Assembly (NCBI GenBank): GCA_964385045.1
Contig: CAYLNM010000020.1
Span: 1-44,843, forward strand
Source of the DNA: CAYLNM01 sp964385045
GTDB lineage: Bacteria; Planctomycetota; Phycisphaerae; Phycisphaerales; SM1A02
Direction of reading: 5' to 3'
Length of the DNA: 44,843 nt
A model generated the notes under the pieces. The model saw only the letters and a list, made by a program, of their open reading frames with translations, was not told the origin of the DNA and searched no databases. How positions within the stretch are numbered: position 1 is the stretch's first letter; each line of letters starts with the position of its first letter. Below, in pieces: positions 8,286-16,890 of the stretch. Both the position numbers and the translations under genes were made by a program.

Positions 8286-8515
8286 CGTTCCGCACCGACC
8301 CCCGCCCCGGCGGGGGTCGTGTCGTCTCGGGGGCCGCAGCCCCGCCGGCGACCCGGGCGATCGTGCATCGCGATCGAGCCGGCGACCCGGACGCCGATGC
8401 CCGACCCGTCCGGTCGCGGTGTCGCGTCGGTGGCCGGCCGTGCAGGCCTCGGCCGCGCGACCGCCGCGGCGGCCACGCCGCCCGCGCCCACCGCCCGGGA
8501 GGGGAGCCGACCGCC

Positions 8516-9343
8516 GTGCCGCCCGAGCTCGAGCCCGTCACCATCCTCGAGCGCGGCGAGCGGCTGCTCGCGGTCCTGAAGCCCGCGGGGCGGCTCGTTC
8601 ATCGCAGCCGCCTGTCCCACGGCCCCCGGGAGCCGTTCCTGCTGCAGTCGACCGCGGCCGCGGTCGGCCGGCCGGTCCACGCCGTGCACCGGCTCGACCG
8701 CGGCACCTCCGGCGCGGTCCTGATGGCCGTGGATCCGGCGGCGGTGCGGGAGGCCCAGGCCGCCCTCGCGGCTCCGGACGCGGGGAAGTGGTACCTCGCC
8801 CTCGCCCGGGGCCACGCGCCGGACCGGCTCACGTCGGATCGGCCGCTGCGGAACGAGCGCGGGGAGCCGCGGCCCTGCCGGACCGAGGCGTGGTGCCTCG
8901 ATCGGCGGCCGGGGGCGGGGCCCGACGGGGCGAGCCTGCTCCTCGTCCGGCTTCGGACGGGCCGGCGGCACCAGATCCGCCGGCACCTGAACCATCTCGG
9001 GCACCACGTCGTCGGGGACACGACCCACGGCAAGGGGCACCTCAACCGGGCGTTCCGCGCCGAGCACGGCCTCGCCCGCCTCGCCCTGCACGCGGTGCGA
9101 CTGGCGTTCCGAGCCGAAGGGCGGCGGTGGGCGGTCCACGCCCCGGTGCCGCCGGACCTCGCCGGTTCGCTCCGCTCGGCCGGGTTCCACGTCCCCTGCG
9201 CGGCCGGGGTCGCGGTTCTGGCCGAGTGGGCGGAACGGAGCGATGCGGAGGCCCTCCCGGCCCTCCCGGCCCCCGCGGCCCCCGCGGCCCCGGAGTCGGG
9301 GCCGGGAGCGGGCGATCCGCCGCCGGCCCGGGGCGAATCCTGA
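8516..9343 (+). CDS. truC: RluA-family pseudouridine synthase, TruC-like
   Basis: Predicted to isomerise a uridine to pseudouridine in RNA. TruC acts at tRNA position 65; related enzymes act on rRNA. The 275-residue protein has the catalytic motif HRLDRGTSG with Asp61, the RluA-family motif GRRHQIRRHLNHLGHHVVGD, and a TruC-like segment THGKGHLNRAFR followed by RLALHA. The GTG at 8516 is preceded by GGGAGGGGA and gives an N-terminus starting right at the fold; the frame is open further upstream but runs into the tRNA. The last ~30 residues are Pro/Ala/Gly low complexity. TruC rather than RluA/RluC is chosen from the GDTTHG-NRAF segment; substrate is inferred. Confidence 0.82.
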   Translation: MPPELEPVTILERGERLLAVLKPAGRLVHRSRLSHGPREPFLLQSTAAAVGRPVHAVHRLDRGTSGAVLMAVDPAAVREAQAALAAPDAGKWYLALARGHAPDRLTSDRPLRNERGEPRPCRTEAWCLDRRPGAGPDGASLLLVRLRTGRRHQIRRHLNHLGHHVVGDTTHGKGHLNRAFRAEHGLARLALHAVRLAFRAEGRRWAVHAPVPPDLAGSLRSAGFHVPCAAGVAVLAEWAERSDAEALPALPAPAAPAAPESGPGAGDPPPARGES

Positions 9344-9719
9344 CCGTTCGGGGCGGCGGAGGAGCGGGCCGCCGCCGGCCCTCCCGGGGGCGGGAACGGA
9401 GGCGCCGGCCGGCGTGATCGACTCCGCACCCGGTCGGCGACGAACCCCAACGACGGGTTCACAGAACGCACACATCCGGCGCGTATGTTCTGCGTCCGCC
9501 CGGAGACGGGAGGGCGGCAGCCGCTGCCTCCCGCATCTCACCGGCATGGAGACCGGGCACACAACTGGACGCAGGCCGCACCATCGGAACGAGTCTGCGC
9601 ATCACTGAGACCGGTGACGCGGGGCATGGCCTCGCCCGCCGGCACGTGGCCGCTTCGTCACGTTGGCGGAGCGGACGCGATCGGTACGCGATCCGATCAC
9701 GAACGGGAGTAGATTGAAG
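9344..9719 (+). promoter_or_regulatory. Non-coding leader and control region before the beta-helix gene
   Basis: 376 bases without a credible gene. Three dyads are visible. GAACCC/GGGTTC (9442-9460, seven-base loop) may end the truC transcript. CAGAAC/GTTCTG (9462-9492) overlaps a TATGTT -10-like box. GATCGG/CCGATC (9679-9698) lies 22 bases before the start codon of the next gene and ahead of its GGGAG ribosome site. The last is well placed for an operator. No clear -35 could be assigned. Confidence 0.35.
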
Positions 9720-11486
9720 ATGAAGTTTGGAACCACCACCCTGCTTTGCGGCACGCTCAGCGCGGCAGTCGCGGGCACCGCGGCGGCGGGCAACGCCGTC
9801 GACGTCACCGACGACATCACCACCTCGACCACCTGGACGGCGGACAACGTCTACAACCTGACGGGGCAGATCTTCGTCAAGGACGGCGCCACCCTCACCA
9901 TCGAGGCGGGCACCCGCATCGCCACCACCCCGACCGACAACGGCTCGGGCGCGCTCGCGGTCACCCGCGGCTCGAAGATCGAGGCCCTCGGCACTGCCGA
10001 CGCCCCGATCGTCTTCACCTCGACCGCCGACGACGGCACCTGGCGGCCCACCGCTCTCGAGTGGGGCAACCTGACCATCATGGGCCAGGCCTACATCTCC
10101 GAGAACGTTCAGCCGCTGGGCTTCCCGGAGAACAGCCCGACCCCGTCGCCGAGCAACCGTGCCCTCATGGAGGGTCTGGTCGCCGACGACGCCAATGCGA
10201 CCGAGGACGTGGTCTACGGCGGCGGCAACGACGACGACAACAGCGGTACGCTGAACTTCGTCTCGTTCCGCTACGGCGGCCGCGTGATCGGCCTCGCCGA
10301 CGAGCTCAACGGCCTCTCGCTCGGCGGGATCGGCCGCGAGACCGACATCCAGTTCGTCGAGATCATGAACAACGTCGACGACGGCATCGAGATCTGGGGC
10401 GGCACCGTCGACCTCAAGTACTTCAGCGTCTGGAACATCGGCGACGACAGCTTCGACGTCGACCAGGGCTGGCGTGGTCGTGCCCAGTTCGGCGTCGTCG
10501 TCCAGGGCTACAGCCTCGAGGACGCGTCCCAGGGTTCGGGCGTCGGCGACAATGCCTTCGAGATCGACGGTGCCGAGGACTCCTTCTGGCAGCCCGTCAC
10601 CACCACGACCCTGTACAACCTGACCGTGATCGGTCAGCCGGGCTCGGACGGCCTGACCACCTGGCGCGACAATGCCCGCGTCCAGTACCGTCAGTCGATC
10701 TTCATGGACGGCGGCGGCCAGCTCGTCCGCAACGACGGTGACGATGGCGACGGGGCCTCGGGCTACGGCGCCCAGGGCACCCTGACCTTCGACGAGACCT
10801 GGAACACGGCCTACACCGAGTTCTCGTCCGTCAACGCCCCGGACAACCCGGAGGACTTCTACACCGCCCAGTTCAGCGGCAACCTCGCCGAGATCACCGA
10901 CAGCGTGATCTACAACGTCGCGAGCCTCACCAACGGTGCGGCCGCGAACGTGGAGAGCCTGCTGACCTCGGGGTCGGCCAACAACGTCGACCTCTCGGGC
11001 TCCTCGAGCGAGAGCGATCGCCCGATCGTCGCGATCTCGCGTGATCTCACCGACGTCGACGGTGACGGCGTCCCCGGTCTCACCACCGGTCAGGGCGACC
11101 TGATGCTGCGGGTCGACGGTGTCGATCTTCGTCCCGCCGGTGCGGCCGTGACCTCGGCTTCGAGCGCTCCTGCGGACACCGACTTCTGGTGCCCGCGGGA
11201 CTACCGTGGTGCCTACGGCCCGAACGAGAACTGGCTCGCGGGCTGGACCGCGGCCGACGAGTTCGGCTTCATCGCCACCCCGGGCGGCTTCTCGGTCGAT
11301 CCGTGCGGCAACGATCCGGTCGATCCGTGCCCGACCGACCTCGACGGGGACGATGTCACCGACTTCAATGACCTCCTCGCGGTCCTCAACGGCTTCGGCA
11401 CCGACAGTGGCGACGTCAACGGCGACGGCGAGACCGACTTCGACGACGTGCTCGGCGTCCTGAACGCGTTCGGTCCCTGCCCGTGA
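9720..11486 (+). CDS. Secreted parallel beta-helix protein with C-terminal GC-type dockerin tail
   Basis: Function unknown. The 588-residue protein begins with a clear Sec signal (MKFGTTTLLCGTLSAAVAG, cleavage after AAAG). A region rich in short strands and turns follows (NLTGQIFVKDGATLTIEAGT, ALAVTRGSKIEALGTADAPIVFTS), the pattern of right-handed parallel beta-helix proteins that Bacteroidetes also secrete next to TonB receptors. The tail carries two Ca-binding-like repeats: one starts CPTDLDGDDVTDF and the second ends FDDVLGVLNAFGPCP. Such tails are recurrent on secreted Phycisphaerae proteins. Codons include many CGT and GGT, unlike most neighbours, which suggests high expression. A strong terminator follows, so it is probably transcribed alone, just ahead of the TonB operon. 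Confidence 0.85.
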   Translation: MKFGTTTLLCGTLSAAVAGTAAAGNAVDVTDDITTSTTWTADNVYNLTGQIFVKDGATLTIEAGTRIATTPTDNGSGALAVTRGSKIEALGTADAPIVFTSTADDGTWRPTALEWGNLTIMGQAYISENVQPLGFPENSPTPSPSNRALMEGLVADDANATEDVVYGGGNDDDNSGTLNFVSFRYGGRVIGLADELNGLSLGGIGRETDIQFVEIMNNVDDGIEIWGGTVDLKYFSVWNIGDDSFDVDQGWRGRAQFGVVVQGYSLEDASQGSGVGDNAFEIDGAEDSFWQPVTTTTLYNLTVIGQPGSDGLTTWRDNARVQYRQSIFMDGGGQLVRNDGDDGDGASGYGAQGTLTFDETWNTAYTEFSSVNAPDNPEDFYTAQFSGNLAEITDSVIYNVASLTNGAAANVESLLTSGSANNVDLSGSSSESDRPIVAISRDLTDVDGDGVPGLTTGQGDLMLRVDGVDLRPAGAAVTSASSAPADTDFWCPRDYRGAYGPNENWLAGWTAADEFGFIATPGGFSVDPCGNDPVDPCPTDLDGDDVTDFNDLLAVLNGFGTDSGDVNGDGETDFDDVLGVLNAFGPCP

Positions 11487-11543
11487 TCGGGACCACCGTC
11501 GTCCGCCCGGCCTGAGCCGCGCGGCGACCTCTGACTCGTCGGT

Positions 11544-11584
11544 CTGATGGCGGGGCCCTGCCGGTCCCGCCATCAGGCCCTTTT
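11544..11584 (+). terminator. Rho-independent terminator after the beta-helix gene
   Basis: CTGATGGCGGG (11544-11554) and CCCGCCATCAG (11566-11576) form a perfect eleven-base stem with an eleven-base loop, followed by GCCC and TTTT at 11581. It separates the highly expressed beta-helix gene from the downstream TonB operon. Confidence 0.88.
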
Positions 11585-11625
11585 GTCCGAACACGACGAC
11601 TTCGCCCACCTGCCGACGGATCCGA

Positions 11626-13017
11626 ATGACCTTGACCCTTCGCCTGACGACGCTTCCGACGATTCTCCTGGTCCTGCTGGTGCTGCTCGCCCCGGGCTGC
11701 GACGCCGGTGATCCCGGACCGTCGACCGCGACCGGTCCCTCGGACACGGGAGCGGGTCCCTCGGCCGACACGCGGGCGGACGCCGACGCAGCCGCGGTCG
11801 CGGACGCCGACGCCGACGAGACGGTCTCGGCCGAGGTGGTCCCGGATGACGCGACGGCCCCGGCGACCGCCGGCGCGACCTCGGCGGGCGACGTGCTCGG
11901 CGACGCTCCCCTCGATCCATGGCGGCGCGAGCTGCTCGCCATGGCCTACGAGACCGCCTCGGCGATCCCGCTGCGGATCCATCACAAGGATCGTGCCGCG
12001 GCCCAGCAGCTCGTGATCGACGTCGCGCTCGAGCTCGACCAGCTCGACACGGCGCTGGAGATGATCCGGGGGATCGAGAACAACTGGCGGCGCGGCGACG
12101 CCCTGGCCGACCTGGCCTTCCGCCGCGCCGAGCTCGGGGAGCGGGGCGATCCGCTCGGCCTGCTCGAGCTGGCCGAGCGCGAGGCCGCGCTCACCGACGC
12201 CTGGCGGCGCGACCGCATCCGCGTCAACGTCGCCCGAACGATGGCCCTCGTCGGCGACGACGGGCGGGCCCGGGAGCTGGAGACGGACGTGGTCGCCGCC
12301 GAGAGCGGCGTCGTCGACGCCGTTCGCGCCCGCGAGACCGGGCGGGAGCGGCTCGAGGCCGTCCTCGCCGAGTACGAGACGATGGTGCAGGCCGGCGGCT
12401 TCGATCTCGCGCGGAACCTGCTCGGGGCCGCGGTGCAGCTGTACGAGCGCTTCTACGACGACCCCGGGGCCCGGGAGGCGATCGACGCCTTCATCCTGCG
12501 GGCGTGGGTCACGCTCCCGGCGGACATCCGCATCCACCGCTTGGCCGACCTCGCCGACGTGGCGCTGGCCGCCGGCGACGCGGAGACGGCGATGATGCAC
12601 GTCGACCGGGCCCGCACCATCCTCGACGGCGTGCGGCTCGCCACGGAGTTCGACCTGCCGCTGTCGGCTCGCATCGCGGTCCGCCGGGCCGAGGCCGGCG
12701 ACCAGCGAGCCGCCGTCGTGGAGCTCGAGGAGTCGATGCTCGCGAACGAGGCGGGCCTCGAGGCGCTCGGCCGGATCTTCCGGGCCGAGGCGCTCGCGCC
12801 CGTCGGCGAGGCATGGACCCGCCTCGGAGAGCCGGATCGAGCCGCCGCCACCTTCCGCCGCGCGGTGGAGGAGGGGGCGAGGACCGGCAACGCGCGACCC
12901 CGCGCCCAGGATCTGTCGGCTACGCTGGCCGCGATGGCCCGGGCCGGATTTCGACCCGGCGAGCCGCTCATGGAGCGGGTCCGGGAGATCATGGACGGTC
13001 TCGGAGAGCCATGGTGA
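11626..13017 (+). CDS. Lipoprotein with TPR-like helical repeats, first gene of the TonB operon
   Basis: No named family is recognised. The 463-residue protein starts with a long hydrophobic segment (TTLPTILLVLLVLLAPGC) ending in a lipobox-like APGC, so Cys25 is the likely lipidation site. An Asp/Ala-rich linker follows (to about residue 100), then helix-turn-helix repeats of TPR type, for example LDTALEMIRGIENNWRRGDAL, GDAETAMMHVDRARTIL and GEPDRAAATFRRAVEEG. It overlaps the receptor gene by a few bases (ATGGTGATG), so the two are translationally coupled. By position it is likely an envelope partner or scaffold of the receptor; that role is inferred. Confidence 0.75.
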   Translation: MTLTLRLTTLPTILLVLLVLLAPGCDAGDPGPSTATGPSDTGAGPSADTRADADAAAVADADADETVSAEVVPDDATAPATAGATSAGDVLGDAPLDPWRRELLAMAYETASAIPLRIHHKDRAAAQQLVIDVALELDQLDTALEMIRGIENNWRRGDALADLAFRRAELGERGDPLGLLELAEREAALTDAWRRDRIRVNVARTMALVGDDGRARELETDVVAAESGVVDAVRARETGRERLEAVLAEYETMVQAGGFDLARNLLGAAVQLYERFYDDPGAREAIDAFILRAWVTLPADIRIHRLADLADVALAAGDAETAMMHVDRARTILDGVRLATEFDLPLSARIAVRRAEAGDQRAAVVELEESMLANEAGLEALGRIFRAEALAPVGEAWTRLGEPDRAAATFRRAVEEGARTGNARPRAQDLSATLAAMARAGFRPGEPLMERVREIMDGLGEPW

Positions 13018-15989
13018 TGCGGCATCTCGCGGCCTGGTCGGTCCTCGGGCTGGCCGTGCCCTGTGCGGTCGCCCTCGCGGCCCAGCCCACCGGAACCCTT
13101 CGTGGCGTCGTCTACGACGACGACTTCGACGCCCCGCTGCCCGAGGCGACGGTCACGATCGTCGAGCTCGGCCTGAGCACCACGGCCACCGAGGAAGGCA
13201 CCTACGTCCTGCCGGAGGTGCCGCCGGGTCGGTACACGATCACGTTCTCCAAGACCGGCTACACCCGCCTCGTGCGGGCCGACGTGATCGTCACCACCGG
13301 CCAGCTGACCGACCTCGACGCCCGCATGACGGGCGACTTCGCCGACCTCCCGCCGTTCGAGGTGGAGGAGGTCACGATCAGCGGCACCGAGGCGGCGCTG
13401 CTGCAGCTCCGGGTCGAGGCCCCGCAGCTGCTGGACTCGGTGAGCGCCGAGCTCATCAGCCAGGCCGGGGCGAGCGACGCGGCGGACGCGCTGCGGCTGG
13501 TCTCCGGCACCACGGTGCAGGACGGTCGCTTCGCGGTGATCCGCGGCCTGCCGGACCGGTTCGTGGTCTCGCAGCTTAACGGCGTCCGCCTGCCATCGGC
13601 CGACGCCGACACCCGCGCCGTCGAGCTCGACCAGTTCCCGGCCGAGGTGATCGAGTCGCTGCAGGTCAGCAAGACCTTCACCCCCGACCAGCAGGGCGAC
13701 GCCTCGGGCGGCACCGTCAACGTCGTCCTCAACAGCATCCCCGAGGAGACGATCTTCCAGATCAAGGGATCGATCGGCTACAACTCGCAGGTCGGCGACC
13801 GCGAGGACTTCCTCACCTACGACGGCGGGGGGATCAACTTCTTCGGCAACGACCGCGGCAGCCGCGACCTGCCCGAGGACCCGGCCGACTTCGGCGGGGC
13901 GGTGGGCGTCAGCGAGGGGCCGGCCCCGGTCGAGTACAGCTGGGCGGCGGCGGTCGGCGGTGGACACGAGTTCGACACCGGCGTCCGCATCGGCGGCTTC
14001 GCGAGCTTCTTCTACGAGCGCGGGGCGACGTACTTCGACAACGGGCGCGACGAGTCGTGGTGGCAGAGGGAGCCCGGCGGCCCGCTGGTGCCGACGATCA
14101 CCGGCGGCGAGCAGTTCCGCACGAGCCTCTTCGACGTCCGCGAGGGCAGCGTCTCGGTGCAGTGGGGCGCCCTGCTCAGCGGCGCGATCGAGAGCGAGAA
14201 CAACTCGATCGGCGTCACCTACCTCTACACCCGGGACGCCGAGGACACCGCGACCCTCGCCGAGGACACCAACGGCAAGGAGTTCTTCTTCCCGGACTAC
14301 GACCCGGACGACCCGGAGCACCCGGGCAACGATCCCGAGAACCGGGACTTCGCGCCGTACCTGCGGTCGCACACGCTCGCGTACCAGGAGCGGACGACCG
14401 AGACCTTCATCATTCGCGGCGACCACCGGCTGCCGGTGGGCCCGGTCGGCATCGAGGATCTGCTCGAGGTCGAGGAGGTCGAGCTCGACTGGACGCTCTC
14501 GTCCTCGCGGGCGACCTTCTACGAGCCCGACAAACGGCTCTTCGGTGCGGTCTGGCTGCCGGGGTTCGTCAATCCCGGCTTCCCGCCCTTCATCCCGCCG
14601 TTCGAGGTGCCGCCCACGTACACCGAGTTCCTGCCCGCGGATTCCGCGAACCTCGGCAACCTCCAGCGGACCTACCGCGAGATCACCGAGCAGAGCGACC
14701 AGCTCTCGGCCAACCTCACGATCCCCTTCGAGCAGTGGACGGGATCCGAGGGCTACGTCAAGCTCGGATACTTCAACGACGAGGTGGTCCGCGACTTCGA
14801 CCAGGACACCTTCTCGAACTCCGAGTCGGTGTCCTTCCAGGCCGACTTCGATACCTTCTGGTCGGACTTCTTCCCGTTCCAGGACGTGACCATCGACCCC
14901 AGCGAGATCGACGTCGACTATCGCGGCGAGCAGCGGATCTCCGCGTGGTACGCGATGCTCGACCTGCCGATCTGGGAGCAGCTGAACATCGTCGGCGGCG
15001 TGCGGCTCGAGGACACCTTCCTGTCGATCCGCAACTTCCCCGAGGAGTTCGCGATCTTCTACCCCGGCGGGGCCCCGGTCTTCGTGACCCCCGGCTCCAC
15101 CGACGTCGACTTCAAGCAGAGCGACGTGCTGCCCTCGGTCGGCTTCGAGTTCCGGCCGCTCGAGTGGGTGACGGTCCGCGGCGCCTACGCCGAGACGATC
15201 GCCCGGCAGACCTTCCGCGAGATCACGCCCATCCAGCAGCAGGAGTTCCTCGGCGGCGACGCCTTCATCGGCAATCCCGACCTGCTGCCGGCGGACGTGC
15301 AGAACCTCGACTTCCGCGTCGACCTCACGCCGTACGACGGCGGCCTGCTCTCCGTCTCGTGGTTCCGCAAGGACATCGAGAACATCATCGAGAACGTGCA
15401 GCGGCTCGGCGGAGCGAGCCTCGCGTTCGTGACGCCGGTCAACTACCCCACCGGCCGGCTGCAGGGCTGGGAGTTCGAGGTCCGCCAGCGGATGGGCCGC
15501 CTCGACGAGCGGTTCGACGGGCTCAGCCTCGGAGCCAACGTGACGCTGATCGACTCGACGGTGACGCTGCCGGAGGAGGACGCCGCCGACCTCGCGGAGC
15601 CGTCGGTCGGCGCCCCGATCACGCAGCGGGACGCGACGGGCGCCCCGGAGTACCTCTACAACCTCTTCCTGACGTACGATCTCGCCGCCACGGGGACGAC
15701 GTTCTCGGTGTTCTGGACCGCCCAGGGCGACACGCTCGTCGAGGGCGCGTCCGTGAGCGAGGGCAACTTCATCCCCAACGTGTACGCGACGGACTTCGGC
15801 ACGCTGAACATGAGCCTCAGCCAGCGCATCGGCGAGCACGTGCGGATCACCTTCCGGGCCCGGAACCTGACGAACCCCGAGATCCAGGAGGTCTTCCGCT
15901 CGGAGTTCACGGGGCCGGACCAGCTCAAGACCTCGTTCACCCGGGGCATCGACTACTCGCTCGGCGTCAGTGCGAACTTCACCTTCTGA
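13017..15989 (+). CDS. Oar-like TonB-dependent outer-membrane receptor
   Basis: An outer-membrane beta-barrel that moves a substrate using energy from TonB. The ~990-residue protein has a signal peptide (RHLAAWSVLGLAVPCAVALA), then a carboxypeptidase-regulatory-like beta-sandwich (GTLRGVVYDDDFDAPLPEAT to KTGYTRL). The plug follows (LRLVSGTTVQDGRFAVIRGL, SLQVSKTFTPDQQGDASGGT), then a long barrel ending in the aromatic strand GVSANFTF. The sandwich-plus-plug layout is that of Oar/SusC-like receptors. Three in-frame starts (13011 ATG, 13014 GTG, 13017 ATG) are possible; 13017 gives a TGATG overlap with the preceding stop. The substrate is not evident, and no siderophore, cobalamin or glycan genes are nearby. 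Confidence 0.93.
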   Translation: MRHLAAWSVLGLAVPCAVALAAQPTGTLRGVVYDDDFDAPLPEATVTIVELGLSTTATEEGTYVLPEVPPGRYTITFSKTGYTRLVRADVIVTTGQLTDLDARMTGDFADLPPFEVEEVTISGTEAALLQLRVEAPQLLDSVSAELISQAGASDAADALRLVSGTTVQDGRFAVIRGLPDRFVVSQLNGVRLPSADADTRAVELDQFPAEVIESLQVSKTFTPDQQGDASGGTVNVVLNSIPEETIFQIKGSIGYNSQVGDREDFLTYDGGGINFFGNDRGSRDLPEDPADFGGAVGVSEGPAPVEYSWAAAVGGGHEFDTGVRIGGFASFFYERGATYFDNGRDESWWQREPGGPLVPTITGGEQFRTSLFDVREGSVSVQWGALLSGAIESENNSIGVTYLYTRDAEDTATLAEDTNGKEFFFPDYDPDDPEHPGNDPENRDFAPYLRSHTLAYQERTTETFIIRGDHRLPVGPVGIEDLLEVEEVELDWTLSSSRATFYEPDKRLFGAVWLPGFVNPGFPPFIPPFEVPPTYTEFLPADSANLGNLQRTYREITEQSDQLSANLTIPFEQWTGSEGYVKLGYFNDEVVRDFDQDTFSNSESVSFQADFDTFWSDFFPFQDVTIDPSEIDVDYRGEQRISAWYAMLDLPIWEQLNIVGGVRLEDTFLSIRNFPEEFAIFYPGGAPVFVTPGSTDVDFKQSDVLPSVGFEFRPLEWVTVRGAYAETIARQTFREITPIQQQEFLGGDAFIGNPDLLPADVQNLDFRVDLTPYDGGLLSVSWFRKDIENIIENVQRLGGASLAFVTPVNYPTGRLQGWEFEVRQRMGRLDERFDGLSLGANVTLIDSTVTLPEEDAADLAEPSVGAPITQRDATGAPEYLYNLFLTYDLAATGTTFSVFWTAQGDTLVEGASVSEGNFIPNVYATDFGTLNMSLSQRIGEHVRITFRARNLTNPEIQEVFRSEFTGPDQLKTSFTRGIDYSLGVSANFTF

Positions 15990-16002
15990 CCCCTCGGACC
16001 CG

Positions 16003-16022
16003 TCCGGGCGATCCCGCCCGGA
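16003..16022 (+). terminator. Intra-operon hairpin after the receptor gene
   Basis: TCCGGGCG (16003-16010) and CGCCCGGA (16015-16022) form a perfect eight-base stem with an ATCC loop, between the receptor stop and the DUF3450 gene. With no T-run it may only attenuate, letting receptor mRNA exceed that of the energising genes, or protect the 3' end of a processed receptor transcript. Confidence 0.5.
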
Positions 16023-16043
16023 GCCCATGGACAGGCCACGATC

Positions 16044-16874
16044 ATGACACGACGACCCTCTCGACGACCCCGCGCCGTCGGTCGCCGCACGGCGCGGCTC
16101 GCCCCGCCGACCCTCGCCGCCCTGGTGGGCGGCTTCGCGGTCATCGGCGGGGGCGATGCCCCGGCCCAGGACGGCGTGGCGGGCGTGGACGGGGTCCGCG
16201 CCGCCCTCGAGCAGATGGTGGAGACGCGGCGAGTCATCTCCCGCGAGCGGCAGGAGTGGGAGCTCGGCCGCGAGCTGCTCCAGGCCCGCATCGAGGTGGT
16301 CCGCGACCGCATCGAGGACCTGCGGGGCCGCATCGCCACCACGGAGGAGAGCATCGACGAGGCCGATCGCCGCCGCGAGGAGCTGCTCGCCGAGAACGAG
16401 GAGCTCAAGGCGGCCTCGGCGAGCCTCGCCGAGATGGCGGCGACCCTCGAGGCCCGCACCGCCGAGCTGCTCGCCCGGCTCCCCGAGCCCCTCCAGGCTC
16501 GGGTGCGGACGCTGAGCCAGCAGTTCCCGGAGGACCCGGCCGACACCGACCTGGCCCTGTCGGTCCGCTTCCAGAACGTGGTGGGCGTCCTCAACGAGGT
16601 CAACAAGTTCAACCGCGAGATCACCGTCACCAGCGAGCGGCGGATCGTCGGCGGAGGCAGGACCGAGGTCGAGGTCGCGGCGATGTACGTCGGCGTGGCC
16701 TACGGCTACTACGCGAGCATCGACGGACGCTTCGCCGGCCGCGGCACCGCCGAGGACGGCGCGTGGACCTGGGTCGACGAGGACGCGGCCTCCGAGGCCA
16801 TCCGCCGGGCGATCGCGATCCTCGAGAACGAGGCCGTCGCCGACTTCGTCCAGCTTCCGATGACCGTGGACTGA
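16044..16874 (+). CDS. DUF3450 coiled-coil periplasmic protein
   Basis: This family accompanies TonB2-type gene clusters in Vibrio and Shewanella; its biochemical role is not established. The 276-residue protein has an N-terminal export signal (RLAPPTLAALVGGFAVIGGG). A long coiled coil covers roughly residues 50-150, with heptads in EVVRDRIEDLRGRIATTEES and NEELKAASASLAEMAATLEA. The C-terminal part is conserved in the family (RFQNVVGVLNEVNKFNREIT, VAYGYYASIDGRFAGRG, ENEAVADFVQLPM). It is followed 16 bases later by the ttpC-like gene and probably works with it in the periplasm. Confidence 0.85.
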   Translation: MTRRPSRRPRAVGRRTARLAPPTLAALVGGFAVIGGGDAPAQDGVAGVDGVRAALEQMVETRRVISRERQEWELGRELLQARIEVVRDRIEDLRGRIATTEESIDEADRRREELLAENEELKAASASLAEMAATLEARTAELLARLPEPLQARVRTLSQQFPEDPADTDLALSVRFQNVVGVLNEVNKFNREITVTSERRIVGGGRTEVEVAAMYVGVAYGYYASIDGRFAGRGTAEDGAWTWVDEDAASEAIRRAIAILENEAVADFVQLPMTVD

Positions 16875-16890
16875 GCGAGAGGACGCACCG

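Noticed and set aside
8228..8515. N-terminal extension of the TruC-like gene over the tRNA
   Set aside because: The extension would translate the tRNA-Ala gene, and the family fold starts right at GTG 8516, which has its own ribosome site.
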